The notes under the pieces: model-generated | Database searches by the model: none | Seen by the model: only the letters and a program-made list of their open reading frames with translations | What the model was told of the DNA's origin: nothing | Program-made: the position numbers and the translations under genes | Origin: Ursus arctos | Lineage: Eukaryota; Chordata; Mammalia; Carnivora; Ursidae | Length of the DNA: 64,000 nt | Direction of reading: 5' to 3' | Assembly (NCBI RefSeq): GCF_023065955.2 | Contig: NW_026622986.1 | Coordinates: 18,005,848-18,069,847 of the forward strand | Shown: positions 34,645-48,010 of the stretch, piece after piece | Layout: every line of letters begins with the position of its first letter | Numbering within the stretch: position 1 is the stretch's first letter

Positions 34645-34842
34645 GGGGCGCCTGGGTGGCTCAGTCAGTTAAGCATCTGCCTTTGGCTCAGGTCATGATC
34701 CCAGAGTGCTGGGACTGAGTCCTGCATTGGGCTCCCCGCCCTTGGCAGGGAGTCTCCTTCTTCCTCTGCTACTATCCCCACTTGTGCTCTCTGTCTATCA
34801 AATAATTAAATAAAAGTCTTTTAAAAAAAACTTAAAAAAAAT
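34645..34842 (+). mobile_element. SINEC (tRNA-Lys SINE), sense
   Basis: GGGGGCGCCTGGGTGGCTCA to the A-rich tail. Imperfect flanking duplication AAGTTGTACACTG (34632-34644) and AAATTGTAGCCTG (34843-34855). Confidence 0.95.
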
Positions 34843-35729
34843 AAATTGTAGCCTGATTTCCAAGACTTAGCTAAAAAATATATAAACTCACAGATAGCTT
34901 TATATTGACTGCATGCATGTTAAAAGGACAGTAATTTGGATATGTTGAGCTAAACTATATTGCTAAATTAATTTCACTTGATTTTAAAAATATTCTTTTT
35001 TTAAAAGTGCCTCTTAGGAAAGATCAAGTTAATACGTAGCTTACATCACATTTCTATTGGATGGTACTGTTTTGCGGGCTGTGCCTTTAAGAAAGGCTCC
35101 TATTTTAGGTATACACTTGGTCCTGACTGCGTAGGCGTCAACCGTATCTCACCCTAAGAAGCAGTGACTGTTTAGGAAACATGACCTCTCAAGGTTGGTG
35201 CAAAACCGGGATTTGAACCCCAGCTCTCTGGCTGCCCCCAGGCTGTGCCCTGGACCGCATGCCACATGGAAGTCATTTGTGCATTCCTGCTCTCGAGTTC
35301 TTTTGTGTTTACCCTAGCAAAGGATATTTACATGGACCCTTAAAGACAGAATTTGGTTTTTAACTGAAGCGGTTGAAATTATGACTCTCGGGATATGGTT
35401 TTAATGTACTGTTACTGACTTGGCTTTGATTTGACTGAGGATACACAGTTTACAGTTAGGCCTCTCTCGGTCCTTGAATTCAAAGACTAACCGTCAGCTC
35501 TTTCATGTGTCTTATTTACTACTAATGATGACCACCGTTTGCTCCGTGCACTGGGTCTCCTATTGCCAAGTGCCGGCAGGCACTTCGTCCATCATTCCGT
35601 ATTTGATGATTCCCTCCTTTCGTCTTGCGACTGTTCAGCTTTCATTAAGAATCCCCGTGAAGAAAAGGTTTATATACTTCTTAGAGGAATAATTCAAAAT
35701 TACTATAAATTTCACACAGTTAAGCTAAT

Positions 35730-36060
35730 GTCTGTGATCTACCACAGTGTTCCGTGGGCCTCTGAAGGTCAGTACGTCCCAAACTGAGCTCGTTATCCTT
35801 TCCTCTTATTCTTCTTTATTCCCTGTCTCATTTGGTCTCATTGCCACACATTCAGTCACCAGCCAGAAACCTCCACCATCTCCAGCTTCTGCTCTTCCAT
35901 CGGCCCCTGCAAGCAGCCATCCGTGGTGTTCGAGCGATGTTCCCAGCCCCTCCAGCCCCACATCCCTTCCTTCCACCCACTGCTACTGCCCAGCCAGACC
36001 TTCGGCATCTCTACCTTTTCATCTGGCTCCAAGCCATCTGTGATCTCTTTCTGAAGAGGG
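35730..36060 (+). mobile_element. L2-like LINE fragment (tentative)
   Basis: 'cgtcccaaactgagctcgtt' followed by CT-rich text with 'gcatctctaccttttcatct' and 'ccaagccatctgtgatctct' is consistent with an L2 ORF2 segment. The parallel open frames here are not gene-like. Confidence 0.45.
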
Positions 36061-38264
36061 GCCTTTGTGTCTCACCTTTGAGTCCTGGGGTCTGAGAGGA
36101 CAGCTTGTGCTATTGACAGGAGTATTCATAGGGTGTGTTTCTCTCTTCACGGGCAGCTATCCTCCCTCACTCCTGAATCCCGTTAGCAAAGCTTATCGGG
36201 ATGAGTCTTCGGCAGGGTGCATGATCAGCATCGCGCTGCAGGCTCTCGCTGAATGCAAGAGTGCACGTTATGCCCACGTACCGCCTTGGCTCACACAGAT
36301 CCAACGAAAATCTCTCCCTGGCCATTCCAGCTAATGAGGGACAGATTTCTTTCTTGGAGTCTAAGTCCTGTAGTAATATGTCCCTCGAGAATAGAATTGG
36401 CTGGAAATCCCTAGAATAGGATATATAATACTCAATAACCTTGGGACAAACTGTGGGTAATTTCCATATAGGTATAAATATAAGCTGAGCACTTGGCTCA
36501 TTGTTTATGGGCCAAAGCTTGCAATAGGAAATTAAAAAGAAAAGAAAAGAAAAAGTGAAAAAGGGACTGCGAAAGAAGCAGGATTTCATATAATCACATC
36601 CCAAGTTTGTTTAAGTCCTCTTTGAAAAATAAGTCAAATTTTGTAAGGATAGCAGAAGAATCCCATGAATATAAAGCACGCCTACATCTCCATGTTACCG
36701 TTTCTTCAGCGTTTACCTTGGGTCTCTCTCCAAACAGGATATAATTTCAGAACTGAGTCTACAACCATCCTGCCCCTGGTGAAAGGGGAATAGTTATTTC
36801 TGTCTACAGCATAGCAACAAGATACCAGTAGCTACTCAGGCAATTTGGGGGGGCATCAGATGAAGAGATATTGGTATTTTTATATGGCATATAGGATTTC
36901 ATAAGAGGTATAATGGGGAGTTTAGTTAAAATGTTCTTTTCTGCTCTGTCTCAATTTACTGGTGGCAAGTCTTGGAATGGTGGGTCCCTATAGCTGCCCC
37001 CCACCCCCCAGGTCCCCTGATGAATAAGAATATTGTGAAAAGCCTTAGAACTTTTGAAGAATGAGTGGATTTTTAGCTAGAGGCAAAGTAGAAACTTTGT
37101 ACTGTCAGTTAGAGAAAGCTCTCTCTGCCTAGATTCTCTGACATGAATCAATAGTCAATACGGTAACCCCCAACTCAAAATGGTGTGCTCTTGATTTTGT
37201 TTTTTAAATTTTGTTGTTCTCCCTGGAATTCCAATAGTTGGGTTCAGTGTAGTTAACGAACATCTCCTTTTCTAAAAGTGAAAGCTAAGGACATGCCAGT
37301 AATTCATATAATAATTGAGGTCTAGAAGAAGAGAGAAGCTAGAAGAGAAGCTAAGTGTGTTTGGTAGAGAGAGGAATCCATGCTTTTGGAGAGTGGATGC
37401 TTTGGGAAAGGGGACAGAGCAGGACCAGTGAAGAGGAGAAAGTGAAGGATTTGGAGCAACTCTGCCCTGAGGACAGGGAAACCTTTGGGGTCCAGGGTAC
37501 TGAGTTGTAAGAGGGGAAAGATAGACTTGCTTTTTCAGAATGTTCCCAGGAGTCATCCTATGTTGATATAAACGGTGCATCCATATGATGGAATATTCTG
37601 CAGCCATTAAAGAAACAAGGTAGATTCATGGTTAAAAAGAAAGTACAAAACAAACTACAGTACACTCCCATTTCTGCTTGTAATTTTGATAGGTTAATAT
37701 GCATATATGCATGCATTTGTTTGCCTGAATATTTGCAGAGTATTTCTGGATGAAATGTAATATACAGTAAGTTGACTGCCTCGGGAAAGGAGCCTGGGGA
37801 CCCGGGTCTGAGGTAGGATTTTTGTTTGTGATTTGGGGGGTACAGTTTGGCCTTTTATGTACATTACCTTTAAGCTTAAAAAAGGAACTAGCTGAAAGTT
37901 TTCTAGGATTGTTCTTACCCCTAGGAAATTTGGTGTGTGATGGGGGGAGGGAGAGGAAAGTGGAGGGGATGGGGGATGGGGAGGTGGGAGGAGAAGGCAA
38001 GGCGGGAGGTGGGGAGCAGGCACATAATCTCTTTGTCCTTTCTTCTGAGTCACAAAGCTCAGGGCTCTTGTACGCCAGGACTCCTCTAGTTTTATTACCT
38101 CAGCTGGATTATGGTTAAATAAGCTTTTTCTGGGCTGACCTGGAACTGAACTACTATATATAATCTCTTTATGTGGGGGAAACTCTACGGTGTTCCAGAG
38201 AGCGTACTAAACTAAACTGTCTCCACCCATCCTCTCTCAATATTATGTCTATTATCTACCTAGT

Positions 38265-38289
38265 AAAAAAAAAAAAAAAAAAAAAAAAA
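38265..38289. repeat. Poly(A) run, 25 nt
   Basis: Twenty-five consecutive A. No SINE, L1 end or recognisable retrocopy lies immediately upstream, so its origin is unknown. Confidence 0.97.
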
Positions 38290-38429
38290 GGAGGTCCTCC
38301 CGGTCCACATTCCTTCCCACTCATCTCATCAGAAGTGACAGAAGTGCTATATGCAGTTATGTGCTTACATACTTTCTGGGTTTTCATTTGTTCCAGCAAG
38401 ATACTGTTTCGCACTTTCTTTTCCAACTA

Positions 38430-38515
38430 GCTTGTAATTTTCTGAGGAAGGGTAGTAACTTCTATTTGTTTCCATGCCTAGTAGAGAAGTCTAGGCATTC
38501 AGCAACTATTTGTTG
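38430..38515 (+). mobile_element. L2 LINE 3' end, short
   Basis: 'gaagggtagtaacttctatt' and 'ggcattcagcaactatttgt' fit a diverged L2 3' terminus. Confidence 0.55.
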
Positions 38516-38624
38516 GATCATCGGTTAAGGTGTGGGTGGGTGTCTAATCGGATTGGTCAATGTAAACTGTCATAGATAAAACTTTCTTGGTCTCAGAGAC
38601 ATTGTAGCAAGGACTTTAGTGTAG

Positions 38625-38828
38625 CACTGGGATTCTCAACATTGGCAGTGTTGACATTTGGTCCTGAGCGTTCCTTGCCACTGTCTTATGCCTTCTCGGA
38701 GGTTTAGCAGTGTCCCTGGCCCCTCCCCACAAAATACCATTATGGACCCCTGTTGGAACATTCAAAAATATCTGCAGACATTGCCAAATGGCTCCTGGGG
38801 GCAGAATCACCCTAGCTGACAATCACTG
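38625..38828. mobile_element. MER5-like hAT-Charlie non-autonomous transposon
   Basis: Contains the ordered signature 'gtgttgacatttggtcctga', 'tttagcagtgtccctggccc', 'ctgcagacattgccaaatgg' and 'gggggcagaatcaccctagc', with imperfect inverted ends (CACTGGGATTCTCAAC and GACAATCACTG). Confidence 0.8.
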
Positions 38829-39262
38829 ATTTGGAGTGATTTTGGATTTTCTGTTCGGTCTCCAAGAATTGTTCTATATTGGGAGAAGAATTTTCAAATC
38901 TTGGAGACCTAGGGGTGGGGTCAAATCAAAGCTTTCTGAAAGCTTACACTGTGCTTTTGTGTGGAATTAGAAAAGGTGCCCCTCCCTCCCCCCAGCACAC
39001 AATTAGAAAAGGACCAGCAAAGGGAGGTATAGGCTGGAATTCATCCTTCATTTGTCCCCTCCGGTCATTCCTGCTGGGTTTTTGAATAGGAGGAGTTCCT
39101 ATGGCCTGGAAAAGTCTAGAAGTCTACCTGACTTGGGAAATAACAGGTTCTGGGAGCCAGGACGTGTGTGAAAGGGTGGAATGACAGACTAGACTGGCTT
39201 CCGTGTGAAGTCAGCTGTGCTGTCATCGCTTCCAAACAGCACATCAAGAAAACATTTGCTCA

Positions 39263-39460
39263 GGGGCGCCTGGGTGGCATAGTCCTTAAGCATCTGCTTT
39301 CGGCTCAGGTCATGATCCCAGCGTTCTGGGATCGAGCCCCACATCGGCCTCCCTGCATGAGAAGCCTGCTTCTCCCTCCCCCACTCTCCCTGCTTGTGTT
39401 CCCTCTCTCGCTGCCTCTCTCTCTGTCAAATGAATAAATAAAATCTTTAAAAAAACAAAA
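39263..39460 (+). mobile_element. SINEC (tRNA-Lys SINE), sense, young
   Basis: Exact 17-bp duplication AAGAAAACATTTGCTCA at 39246-39262 and 39461-39477. Includes GTTCCCTCTCTCGCTGCCTC of the arctoid subtype. Confidence 0.97.
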
Positions 39461-41168
39461 AAGAAAACATTTGCTCATTAAACGGACAAGGGGCCGATTG
39501 TACTTTTCAGGAGCATTCTTCTCACAAATGTTTATTGAGCAGCTACCATGTGCCAGGAGGAAAATTACTCCCCCCGCCCCCCAGCCCTTATTTCTCAATG
39601 AAGCATTCTATTTCCGTGCTCTTGGTATGATCATTTTATTTGATATTGTTCAGAATCTTTCTTATTAATACAGTCTTCTTTTTTTTCCCCTTCCACTTAA
39701 TTTACTCACTTTTGGAAGGACCAATTATAATTAAAAGCGAGAGGAACGGCAATCAAAGACGTGGCTGGAATTCTCAGAATAATTCTTAGCTGTGTGTCAG
39801 GGCTCCGTGAGCGCACACACATGCTGGGCGGCATTCTGGAGACCCTCTTTAACGGTTCTTATATATTTATACGTTACCCTCCAATGCATTGGCTCATCAG
39901 CTCCCAAGGCAGTTTGTAAAATCTCCTTCCCTGGAGGTCTTTAAAAATAGAACTAAATACCCATCTGTCCAGAATGGTTTTGATGCAGTCCTGCTGATTA
40001 GAAGGAATAGGGCGAGATTTTTCTGTCGAGGTTCGTTTCAGTCTTGAGTGCTCTTAAGTGGATAAATTTCCTTTTTGGTGGGGGAGGGAGGGATGTAAAG
40101 TGATACTCTATGAATTTATTGATGTATCACTCTATGCGTTCTGGTTAAATAGAATAGATTGTATACTTCTCATGCTTTTAATGTTTCGGAAGCACTTGAG
40201 AGCATCCGGGGCCTCACAAACAAACGTGTGAGGTAGGTGGGGCCCTTCTCTGGGTCCCCCTGGCACAGAGGAGTCAGCGAGGCACACAGATGTTCAGCTA
40301 TCGGCCCAGACTCCATGCGGGGAGGCCGTTCCTACTGCCAGCCCTCCAGGTTCATCGTGCTCTTTTCTTCTCTCTTTTTCCCCCTCTCCCCACCTCTTAT
40401 CATCATGCTCTTTTCTCTTGACCCTTGTGTTTCTTTGTGTTTGTGACTTTTGCTCTATTTTTTGGATATAAAGACAATTGACTGGGAGCCAAAAAATTAA
40501 GAAAAAATTTGGGAAGCCTATTTGGGACCATTACCTTTTCTATTTCCTCTTTCAAGAAAGTGCATTTTCATGTAAAATTGTAGTAAAAATTATTGCCTCC
40601 CTCACACTCCCCCCACACATATGTTCATGTATATGTATTTATATGTATGTGTATGTGAGCTTGTGTGTGTTTGTATACATATAGGAGAGCAGGGGTATGT
40701 GCGTATATACGTGGATATATAAGGATAGCAGTGTGTGTCTTCCTGCATTGGTCAGGGTTCAGCAGAAAACAGAGTAAACCTATGTGACAGCAAATAAAGA
40801 GACTTTACTGAGGTTTGGGGGTGGCTAAGGGAAAAGGCAAGAGATGGTGAGGTGCCCAGAGAGTCAGGGGGTCATGACCCCCCTTTGGGTTGAAGCCCAC
40901 GGATTACTTGGAATCATGGTGTTGTAGCTGTGAGGACAGAGCTCCTACCAGAGGCAGGCACCATGGGAGAATGGATGAGGGGAAGAAATACCCCCTCCTC
41001 TCCCTTCTCTTCTTCTCGTCTCTTGTCCCTGCTTTCCACTGGTCAGACTCGATTAGAATAGAGCCTGCAAGGAAGTCATGGAGAAGCAGTGCGCTCGGCT
41101 CTCCTTCTGAGACAGAGCGGGAGAGGAAGAAGGGGAGGGACTGAGGTGGAGGCAAATGGAGACTAACC

Positions 41169-41170
<2 letters not shown>

Positions 41171-41213
<43 letters not shown>
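41171..41213. repeat. (GT)n microsatellite
   Basis: An uninterrupted GT tract of 43 nt, adjoining the 3' end of an antisense L1. Confidence 0.98.
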
Positions 41214-41216
<3 letters not shown>

Positions 41217-41219
41217 TTG

Positions 41220-42850
41220 TTCTTCCCTTCAAATTGAAGTATGGTTGATACACAATATTCCATTAATTTCAGATGTACAACGCAGTGATTCGACCATTCT
41301 ATAGGTGATGCTGTGCTCACCACAAGTCTAGCTACCATCTGTCACCATACAACTGTATTAAAATACCATTGATTATATTCCTTACCTAGTACCTTTCATT
41401 CCCACGACTTATTCATTCCATAAATGGAATATCATACCTCCCACTCCCCTTCACCATTTTGCCCATCCCTCCGCCACCATCCCCTCTGGCAACCAGTTTG
41501 TTCTCTGTATTTAAGAGTCTGTTTGTTTTGTTTGTTAGATTCCACATTTAAATGAAACATATGGTGTGTGTCTTTCTCTGACTGTCTTATTTCACTCAGC
41601 ATAATACCCTCTAGATCCATCCATGTTGTTGCAAATGGCAAGATCTCTTTCTTTTTACGGCTGAGTAATAGTCCATTATACATATATAAACTATATATAA
41701 GTATATAGTAAATTATATATAAATTATATAAAAATATATAATTAAAATAATATATATACACACCCATCACATCTTCTTTATCCATTCATCTATCACTGGG
41801 TGCTTAGGTTGCTTCCATATCTTGGTCATTGTAAATAATCCTGCGATGAACATAGGGGTGCAAATATCTTTTCAAATAAGTGTCTTCATTTTCTTTGGGT
41901 AAATACCCAGTAGTGGAATAGTATTTCTATTTAAAATTTTTTGAAGAACCTCCGTTCTGTTTTCTGTAGTGTTACACAAATTTACACTCCTGCCAATAGT
42001 GCATGAGGGTTCCCTTTTCTCCACAATCTTGCCAACACTTGTTATTTTTTGTCTTTTGATACTAGCCATTCTGACAGGTGTGAGGTGATATCTCTTTGTA
42101 GTTTTGATTTGCATTTCCCTGATGGTTAGTGATGTTGAACATCTTCTTATGGCCATCTGTATTTCTTTGGGAAAATGTCTATTCAGGTCCTCTGCCCATT
42201 TTTAATTGGATTATTTGTTTCCGTAGTGTTGAGTTGCATTAGTTCTCTGTATGTTTTGGATGTTAACTCCTTATTGGATATATCATTTGTAAATATCTTC
42301 TCCCATTCAATAGGCTGCTTTTTTGTTTTGCTGATGATTTCCTTTGCTGTGCAAAAGCTTTTTATTTTGGTGTATTCCCAATAATTTATTTTTACTTCTG
42401 TTTTCCTTACCTGAGGAGACTTCTAGAAAAATGTTGCTAGGGCTGATGTCCAAGAGATTACTGCCTGTTTTCTTTAAGGAGTTTTATTATTTCAGGCCTC
42501 ACATTTAGGTCTTTAATCCACTTTGAGCTTATTTTTGTGTATGGTGTAAGAAAGTGGTCCAGTTTCATTCTTTTGCATGTAACTGTCCAGTTTTCCCAGC
42601 ATCATTTGTTGAAGAGATTGTATTTTCCCAATTGCATCTTCTTGCCTCCTTTGTCAAAGATTAATTGACCACATAATCATGGCTTTATTTCTGGGTTCTC
42701 TATTCTGTTCCATTGATCTCTGTGTCTGTTTTTATGCCAGAACCATACTGTTTTGATGACTACAGATTTGTAGTATAGCTTGACATGTGGGTTTGTGATA
42801 CCTTCCACTTTGTATTTTCTCAAGATTGGTTTATTTTTCTAATTTAACCT
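41220..42850 (-). mobile_element. 5'-truncated L1, antisense
   Basis: From left to right on the + strand: the complement of the L1 3' UTR ('ttaatttcagatgtacaacg', 'ctctggcaaccagtttgttc'), then ORF2 C-terminal sequence. The minus-strand frame at 41872-42156 contains [20 protein letters not shown], a conserved L1 ORF2 C-terminal stretch. Frameshifts and stops make it inactive. An AT-rich patch (41676-41765) has expanded within it. About 1.6 kb, ending around 42850. Confidence 0.92.
41676..41765. repeat. AT-rich simple sequence (TATA tracts)
   Basis: About 90 bp of almost pure A/T with many TATATA units inside the L1 copy, at the position where related L1s have a short TATATA motif, so probably a local expansion. 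Confidence 0.9.
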
Positions 42851-43479
42851 TAGATCTGAAAACTTTGCCATGGAACAGACGACTGTGTATTCTCTTAACA
42901 GTTTAGATAAAATTTAGACATTTGTTTCCTGAATTAAAAAAAGGTACAAATTCACTTTATCAGTGATTATCTCGGATTGTTCATGAAGATAGATTGAAAA
43001 TAATTTCTTGATATTTTGATTACCAGTTTTTACTGCATTGTCACTACTTCTAGACATCTTTAGGGAACAGAGCTAGTCAAATGCATTTTTTATAGAAAGA
43101 GAAAAATATACTATTTATAAAATAACAACCTTGTTGGTACCAAATATAGTGAATACATCATGGCAAAATACTAAAAAGAACTCTTTTCTGTGTGGTTATG
43201 CTACTTAAACCGATGTATAGTTAGGTCCATTTATTTCAGTTTGATTTTGAATTTTAGAGGTTGCTTTATTTTTGTCTTCTTGAGTTATTAATGCAATACG
43301 AACTATATACAATGTTTACATGATTTTCCAAAATCAATATATGAAATGAAGTATATTGGAAGGTTCTCACTTTTAGCTCACTTCTTCCATCTTGTTCTAT
43401 CCCTTTCTTTCATAAAAATTGTTCTGTTTTCTCCTTTTTATTAGTTTTAGTTTATTCTTTATTTAAAAAAATATGTAAG

Positions 43480-44650
43480 TAGCTGTGTTTATATAGCATA
43501 TATTACCTTTCTAACCCAAATGGAAACTAACATTCAGCACACACTCCTCTGTACTGTGCTTTTTTCCTTTCTTGGTGTATCCTGGAAAGCACTCCATAGC
43601 AGTATATGGGGATCTGCCTTATGGATTAGATAGCTCCTTTTTGTGCTTATGCTATAGTTTATTTAACCAGTCCCTAGTTGATGGACATTTGGGTTATTTC
43701 CAGTCTTTTGCTGTTATGAGTCTTGTAATGAATAGTCTTGTACATATATCATCTCATATTTTTTGCCAGTACTTTTGGGAGTTGATTTTTCCAAGAGAAA
43801 CTGATGGGTCAAAGAGTAAATGCATCTGTAATTTTGCTAGATATTGCGAAGTTTGCTGCCATCACAGTTGAATAATTTTGTGTTCCCAACAGTAGTATAC
43901 AAGAGGGCCAACTTCTCCACAGTCCTACCGTCAGACTATTTTGTACATTTTTGGAATTTTTGCTAATTCGAAAGGTAAAAAATGGGGCCTCATGTTTTAA
44001 TTTGTACTTCTTTTATCATTAGCAAAGGCGAGCATCTTGTCTAATGCTGAGGACCATCTGCATTTCTTTTGCTGTGAACTTGCTGCTTTGTATGTTCAGC
44101 TTTTGTCCCTATTGGGTGGTTGAGCTTTCCTTCTGAATTTTTAAGTTTCCTTTTATGGGGGCTGTCATTCCTTCAAGATCTGTTGCAATTACTACCCACC
44201 CCCCTCCACTAACTATTTTGTTTGTAGTGTTTTATTTTTTATGTGTAAATTTTATGTTATTTATGTTAATTTTTATGTAGTCAAGTTTATCTTTATATGG
44301 TCATTCTTTTCCCTGTGGGTTCTGGATTTTGAGTTAGGAATGGTTTCCCAGTTTCAGGTTATAAAGTAATCCCTCCCTGTGATCTTCCCCAGTTTCATAT
44401 TTTACATTAAGGTCTCATTTAGAATTTATCTTGGTGTGGGGCTTGAGGAGTGGATCCAATGATACTTGTTTCCCATGTTGTTCTAACATTATTTACTAAG
44501 GCATTTTCCTTTTCCCCACTGACCGGAATGCTCTTTATCATATGCAGTTGGGTCTGTCTCTGGACCGTTGATCCCATTCCACGTATGAATGCTCCGGTAG
44601 CACACAGTTCTAATAATAGAGGCTTTATAATAGGTGTTAAAAAATCCTTT
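43480..44650 (-). mobile_element. Old L1 (L1M-type) fragment, antisense
   Basis: 'ttgatggacatttgggttat', 'gaaactgatgggtcaaagag', 'ccaacagtagtatacaagag' and 'tccaatgatacttgtttccc' are diverged antisense L1 3' and ORF2 segments in order. Strongly decayed. Confidence 0.75.
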
Positions 44651-44739
44651 TTAAACAAAAGTCACGGTGACATGATTCCTGTGTTTATAAAAACAGGAAG
44701 TGTGAAATGGAAGCATTTTTAAAGATAACTCATGCATGG

Positions 44740-44860
44740 GCTACATTTATTATTTGCTTCTGCAAGGAAGGGAAGCAGGGCTTATGGAGGTTATACAAAC
44801 TCATCCAAAATCACCCAGGGGTCAGCAGTGGGACTGGAACCCATGTTCTCAACTAACACA
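44740..44860 (+). repeat. MIR SINE fragment
   Basis: 'caaactcatccaaaatcacc' then 'cagcagtgggactggaaccc' is the MIR 3' half. Confidence 0.7.
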
Positions 44861-45179
44861 TTGAATGATTTTCTCATAAAGATATGATTTTCTCAGAAAA
44901 TATGGGTGATTAGTCTCTTAGCAAGGAACTAGATCATAGTTGGATGCCATCTCTTGCCACAAAATATTTTCTTAGTTTTGAATATTTAAAATAACACATG
45001 ATTTAGTTTATTTTTAGTGATAATGTATGCATTTTAGAACACTTGGAGAACCCAAATACTGACCCACAGAAATATGTTAGTATTTTGTTCAATTATTTCC
45101 AGAATTTCTAAACGCATAGTCTTTTGCTTTATTATGGTCATGTTACGTGGAAACAGTTCTGAGAGAATGAAAATAAAAT

Positions 45180-45412
45180 TAAGGATTTATTAAGCACTTA
45201 TTTAAGTGCGTTGATCAAAGGGCTTTAAATACATGACCTTCATTAATTGTCATAAAACCCAACTAGGGATGCAGTCTTTATTATTTTAGTATTACTGATG
45301 AGGAAGTTAAATAATCTGACCAACCTGACAGAGCTGCTAAATGATTGGAGCTTGGATTCTAACGTGGTGTTTAACCTTGGTACCTGTGTCTTAACCACTG
45401 TGCTCATTGTGT
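45180..45412 (+). repeat. MIR SINE, near full length
   Basis: Runs from 'tattaagcacttatttaagt' through 'actgatgaggaagttaaata' to 'cttaaccactgtgctcattg', covering the whole MIR unit in sense orientation. Confidence 0.88.
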
Positions 45413-46845
45413 TCTGTGTAGATCATTTCGGATTGTATTATTTTCCTAATACCTTAGCAGAAATGATTGTCTTTGTTTCCTCGATGATCATATTAAATTC
45501 CACTTATAGTATCACCTTTCTTTTAACATAATGAAATTGTTTATACCAGGCTGTAAGAGGGGGGAGTTAAACAAATATTTTTCTTATTCTTTTTCCTTCA
45601 AATATTCATCATAAGATCTCAGCATCTACACAAAGAAGGGTCTTGAAAAATAAAATAGAATAACCGTGAAGAGGGCCAGTGTGAGGAAGAAAAACACATT
45701 CATTTTATAGATACGTTTGCTGCTCACGCATTTTATATGATGTTCAGAGGGAGTTTCCTTTTCTATGTTGGCTGAACATCTCCCTGCAAGTTTTGTTTAT
45801 ATCAAAATTTGCATAACTACCTTGATTTTTTTCCAGCCTTTCCCAGATCCAGATTGTTCCACATTCCGAGTTAGAGATGAGATATGTGATACGTAGCGAG
45901 TGGCTGAAGTTGGCGATAGTTTGGAGCTGGATGTGCAGTGAAAAGTAAATAAAATAGCCATTTTCTGAACTGCTTCAAACTGCCAACAAGCTCAGCAACA
46001 CCTATCCCACCGTTTACTTTCGTTGTGACATCAATGAACATATCAGTAAGAAAGAGAAAAACCCTATTGCCATTATACATTTGTTCCCTTGGAGAAATGG
46101 TGGAGAGGACGTTTTCAAGAGAGAAATGAATGAAATGTATCAGGGCAGCGTGAAATTACATTAGTGTCCATTACAGAGGACCATGTTTTGCTGGCAACAT
46201 TTTAAGTGTCACTTTGCCTGTGTCTGTGTAGCTGGGAGACAACAAAACAGTAGACTTTGGATTCACGAGCAGATTTTTAATTTTGTAAAAAGTTAATGCT
46301 CTTATCCGTTCTGTTCTAGGTACACATTGGATTATTAGGGTAAACCAGCGTAGTTCTGGTCATCGGGAGGTTGATAATTTAGTGCCCTGAATTCATCTTT
46401 TCCACCATGCTGTTCCTATCAGTAAGTAAGAGCCTGAGCTCATTCCCCAGCATATTTTATATTTACTTATAAATTACCTTCACGTGCTACTATAGATCCA
46501 TAGATCTGTAAAGTTTTATTTCTTAAATTTTTTTTTTTTAATTTTAAGACTAAAAAAATATTAGTTGGCATTCTAATCATTTTTCTTGCTAGTCAGTGCG
46601 GTGCAAGATGCGTAGATGCTGTTCTAAATATCACTGATCTGTCACTCTAGTGGCGGAGAATAAAACAGTCGGCTGCCTTAAGGAGCTTCAGCTGGGGACA
46701 CATTTTATCCCTAAACAAGGTTAGAAGCTTTTAGGGAGTATTTGCAAGTTGAATTGTTTTCTTCAGAGCTGCTGGAGAAAGATTTCATAATAAGACACTA
46801 GATGTTCCTACATTTAAAATTTTTCATATTTAAAATGGATTTTCC

Positions 46846-47039
46846 AGGGCCCCTGGGTGGCTCAGTCGGTTAAGTGTCTGCCTTCGGCTCAGGTCAGGAT
46901 CCCAGGGTCCTGGGATCGAGATCGAGTCCTGCATGAGGCTCCCTGCTCAGTGGGGAGTCTGCTTCTCCCTCTGCCTCTACCTCTCCCCACTGCTTGTGCA
47001 TGTACTCTCTCTCTCAAATAAATAAAATATTCAAAAAAA
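46846..47039 (+). mobile_element. SINEC (tRNA-Lys SINE), sense
   Basis: Exact 15-bp duplication TAAAATGGATTTTCC at 46831-46845 and 47040-47054. GGCCCCTGGGTGGCTCAGTC head and CAAATAAATAAAATATTC tail. A short GAGATC duplication lies inside (GATCGAGATCGAG). Confidence 0.97.
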
Positions 47040-47869
47040 TAAAATGGATTTTCCTTCTATTTCCACCCCTTCTTTTTTGCTGTTCCAGTATAGTTACATT
47101 TCAGGGTTGCGTAGACTAAGAAATTGGGAACTCCACAAGCGACGGTTCTTGCCTGTCGTTTTAGAATTCTGACATTTAGTAATCTGTACTCATCAAATAT
47201 CTTGTCAGACTAGATGACTGGTTAATCACCTGGTGATTCATTATGTTTCACTTCTCACCTAGGAAATAAAAGGCTAGCTATTTCTGAAATAAGGGATGAC
47301 TTAGTTAATCAGGATTTATCATAGAAAGGCAGTCTTTTATGTCTTACTATGCTATATAACTAAGTGATAAGGTTATGATAACATTTGGAAATGAGTTTTA
47401 GTTATTATGTTTTTAATAGAATGTTCATTTACTCTCTGGATATAAATACGTTCTGTTAGCTTGCAGAATCAATTTAAAGCATCAATCTTAAAATTTGCAA
47501 AGCCTGGTGCTTTGTATATGTAACTGTCTAAAAGTATTTTTTTCGTGAAATATTATTGTAATGATAGGTTCATGTATTTCCATTTATTAGATCCCTGCTC
47601 TGTACTATAAAGAACTTCTATTAAGAAAATATATAAAAAGTAAATCTTGAGAGCTAGACTCATCAGTGTATATTAAATTTATTATTAAAGTTGTCTTGAT
47701 AATTTAAAATCCCCATTTCCATTATTTTTACTCTCTCATACATTCCTTGCAAGTTTAGAACATCTTTCTGGATGTGTAGTTACCTCTTCTAGCTCAGAAT
47801 TCAATTAGATGATCATTAAATTCAAAACCCATGAGAGGACATTATGTTAATAAATCTTGAAAATATAAA

Positions 47870-48010
47870 GGAAATGGATTTTTGAAAGAAACCTGTAGAC
47901 CTCCAAAATCGATGCTAGAGGAATTAGAAAAGCTGAGCAAAGCAATAACCAAGGAAAACATTGAAAAATATTATGAAACAATTACCTTTCTAAAAGGCTT
48001 CTGTCCCTGA
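47870..48010 (+). mobile_element. L1M ORF2 fragment
   Basis: 'ataaccaaggaaaacattga' with 'gaaacaattacctttctaaa' matches the reverse-transcriptase-proximal part of old L1 ORF2. Probably part of the same ancient insertion as 48906-49100. Confidence 0.6.

Noticed and set aside
36167..36604. 145-codon minus-strand open frame, the longest in the window
   Set aside because: No familiar motifs, low-complexity F/S-rich start, no promoter or splice context. Longest frames of this size are expected by chance in 64 kb.
38265..38289. Poly(A) run as the tail of a processed pseudogene
   Set aside because: No AATAAA just upstream, no coding similarity before it and no target duplication seen.
41872..42156. 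Minus-strand frame with similarity to a real protein (LTPVRMA)
   Set aside because: This is decayed L1 ORF2, not a host gene. Annotated as part of the L1 copy.
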